Of a stretch of DNA of 64,000 bases, positions 62,807-64,000 are shown piece after piece; position 1 is the first letter of the stretch, and each line of letters starts with the position of its first letter. The translations under genes and the position numbers were made by a program. Location: NCBI RefSeq assembly GCF_003711105.1, contig NZ_CP023865.1, positions 5,729,001 to 5,793,000 of the forward strand. Direction: 5' to 3'. Origin of the DNA: Actinoplanes teichomyceticus ATCC 31121 (lineage in GTDB: Bacteria; Actinomycetota; Actinomycetes; Mycobacteriales; Micromonosporaceae). A model generated the notes under the pieces. The model worked only from the letters and a program-made list of their open reading frames with translations. It searched no databases and was not told the origin of the DNA.

Positions 62807-62979
62807 CGCAGCGCCCCGGACGGGCACAGCCGGATCGCGAGGGCGGCCACATCCTCGGGTGGTTCCGGCAGGTCGGCGGCGCGCGCGAGCACCCGGCCGT
62901 CGTCGTCCTGGTCGAAGTAGCGCGGCGCGGTGAGCACGCACAGCGCCGCGCCGATGCAGCGGTCGCGGTCCACGATCAT
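62803..62979 (-). CDS. Small 3Fe-4S-type ferredoxin
   Basis: A 58-residue protein with MIVDRDRCIGAALCVLTAP and a late RLCPSGAL, giving three cluster cysteines plus the CP end typical of 3Fe-4S ferredoxins that feed actinobacterial P450s. ATG 62979 overlaps the P450 stop (ATGA), so it is almost certainly the redox partner of that P450. Confidence 0.92.
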   Translation of the reverse strand: MIVDRDRCIGAALCVLTAPRYFDQDDDGRVLARAADLPEPPEDVAALAIRLCPSGALR

Positions 62980-64000
62980 GGCTGTCCCCAGGTGAGCGGG
63001 AGCCGGTCGACGCCGTACACGCTGGCGTCGGTGCGAAACGGCAGGCCGGTGATCGGCTCGGCGAGACGCAGGCTCGGAATGCGGGTCATCAGGGTGCGCA
63101 GCACCACGTCGAGTTCGAGGCGGGCGAGGTTCTGCCCGAGGCATTGGTGTGCGCCGTAGCCGAACGCGACGTGGTGCCGGGCGCCGCGCCCGGTGTCCAG
63201 GGTGGCCGCGTCGCCGAAGGCCACCGGGTCATGATTGGCCGCGGCGAAGCCGAGCAGCAGGCCCGCGCCGGCCGGGATCGTCGTGCCGGCCACCGCCACG
63301 TCCGCGGTGACCACCCGCGGCATGGTGTCCACGATCGCCAGGTGGCGCAGCAGTTCCTCGACCACCGCGGGGGTACGCTCCGGCTCCGCGCGGAGCAGGG
63401 CGAGCTGATCGGGGTGTTCGAGCAGGTCGGCGACGCCCAGCGCGATCATGCTGGCGGTGCTCTCGAACCCGGCGATCAGCAGCAGCATGGCCAGCCCGGC
63501 CAGCGTGTCGTGATCCACGGTGCCGGCGAGGCGGCCCAGCAGGTCGTCCGGCCGGTCCGTCTCCTTGGTGGTGACCAGGTCGTCGAGGTAGTCGCGCAGC
63601 TCCTGGCCGGCCTGGCGGCGCTGGGCCGGGTCGACGCCGCGGCGCACCTGCACGGCGGCGCGTTCCTGGAAGAATTCACGGTCGGCGTAGGGCACGCCGA
63701 GCAGCTCGCAGATGACCATGGCGGTGACCGGCAGCGCGACGGCGGTGACGAGGTCCGCCGGGCGGGGGCCGGCCAGCATCGCGGTGATGTGCTGGTCGGT
63801 GATCTCCTGAACGCGCGGGCGCAGGGCGCGCATGCGGCGCAGCGTGAACTCGGGGATCAGGACCCGGCGGCGCACCGCGTGCTCGGCGCCGTCGAGTCCG
63901 ATCAGGGAGCGGCCGACGGCGGCGATGGCGGCGCGCCCGGCCGGGGTCACGGGTTCGGTCAGCGGCAGGTTCGGGTGCCCGCGGTCGGCGCTGACACGCG
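62976..64000 (-). CDS. Cytochrome P450 (N-terminus outside the window)
   Basis: The frame runs off the right edge; about 340 residues are visible. DRGHPNLPLTEPVTPAGRAAI is the region before the B-C loop. AGFESTAS is the I-helix oxygen-activation motif, EELLRH the ExxR pair, and FGYGAHQCLGQNLAR the heme-cysteine loop. This is the class I bacterial type (CYP105/CYP107-like). Coupled to a ferredoxin gene and near rfbA, it probably hydroxylates or epoxidises a secondary metabolite. The substrate is unknown. Confidence 0.93.
   Translation of the reverse strand, partial: RVSADRGHPNLPLTEPVTPAGRAAIAAVGRSLIGLDGAEHAVRRRVLIPEFTLRRMRALRPRVQEITDQHITAMLAGPRPADLVTAVALPVTAMVICELLGVPYADREFFQERAAVQVRRGVDPAQRRQAGQELRDYLDDLVTTKETDRPDDLLGRLAGTVDHDTLAGLAMLLLIAGFESTASMIALGVADLLEHPDQLALLRAEPERTPAVVEELLRHLAIVDTMPRVVTADVAVAGTTIPAGAGLLLGFAAANHDPVAFGDAATLDTGRGARHHVAFGYGAHQCLGQNLARLELDVVLRTLMTRIPSLRLAEPITGLPFRTDASVYGVDRLPLTWGQP

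Overview
The DNA is very GC-rich, with GTG starts, ATGA/GTGA/TGATG gene overlaps, several apparently leaderless starts (a TAnnnT-type -10 about 7 nt before the start codon), a mycothiol-dependent nitroreductase relative and CBM2-bearing secreted enzymes. Together these point to a filamentous actinomycete chromosome, most likely Micromonosporaceae (Actinoplanes-like); this is inferred from style, not from a database match. No tRNA, rRNA, CRISPR array, phage or intact insertion sequence was seen.

Left part (1-20.6 kb). After the 3' end of cysN come a DsbA-fold nitroreductase relative and an arylamine N-acetyltransferase on the + strand. A long minus-strand biosynthetic gene cluster follows, in three transcription blocks. 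Block A (20574-15925): FMN azoreductase/quinone reductase, SDR, LuxE-like acid-activating enzyme, LuxC-like acyl reductase and a half-length adenylation protein. Block B (15775-14222): a MocR-type PLP-binding regulator. Block C (14051-1808): class II DAHP synthase, fused PabA-PabB aminodeoxychorismate synthase, a CreE-like aspartate N-monooxygenase, a CreD-like nitrosuccinate lyase, a 4-OT-like tautomerase, a cysteine-synthase-like PLP enzyme, two ATP-grasp ligases, an MFS exporter and an N-methyltransferase. Read together, the genes would supply an aryl amine (aminodeoxychorismate/pABA branch), nitrous acid from aspartate, reduction of an aryl acid to aldehyde or alcohol, and ATP-dependent ligation to amino acids. 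The most economical hypothesis is an aryl N-N (diazo, azo or hydrazine) amino-acid conjugate. I know no characterised cluster with exactly this gene set.

Middle part (20.9-43 kb). There is a CPA2 cation/proton antiporter, small EVE-like, YjbR and PPOX proteins, a complete branched-chain-type ABC importer (livKHMGF order) and a double VOC protein. A secreted carbohydrate-active region follows: CE1-like esterase with CBM2, an Ig-like surface protein, a GH59 galactocerebrosidase-like enzyme with a ricin lectin tail, and a second CBM2 hydrolase. A copper module (copZ, YtkA-like, copA) has a CsoR-type operator inside its promoter.

Right part (43-64 kb). There is a hydroxybutyrate-dehydrogenase-like SDR with a GAF/PucR regulator and an MHS transporter, two divergent regulator/enzyme pairs with clear inverted-repeat operators (CGNR/VOC and TetR/SDR), and two gene remnants (AraC type and zinc-free quinone oxidoreductase type). 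A four-gene operon joins the enediyne-associated UnbV and UnbU families to a histidine-rich membrane protein and a CopC-domain protein, with no enediyne synthase nearby. An ECF sigma/YCII pair, an F420-type monooxygenase, and asnB-rfbA-ferredoxin-P450 at the edge (probably the start of another cluster) complete the window.
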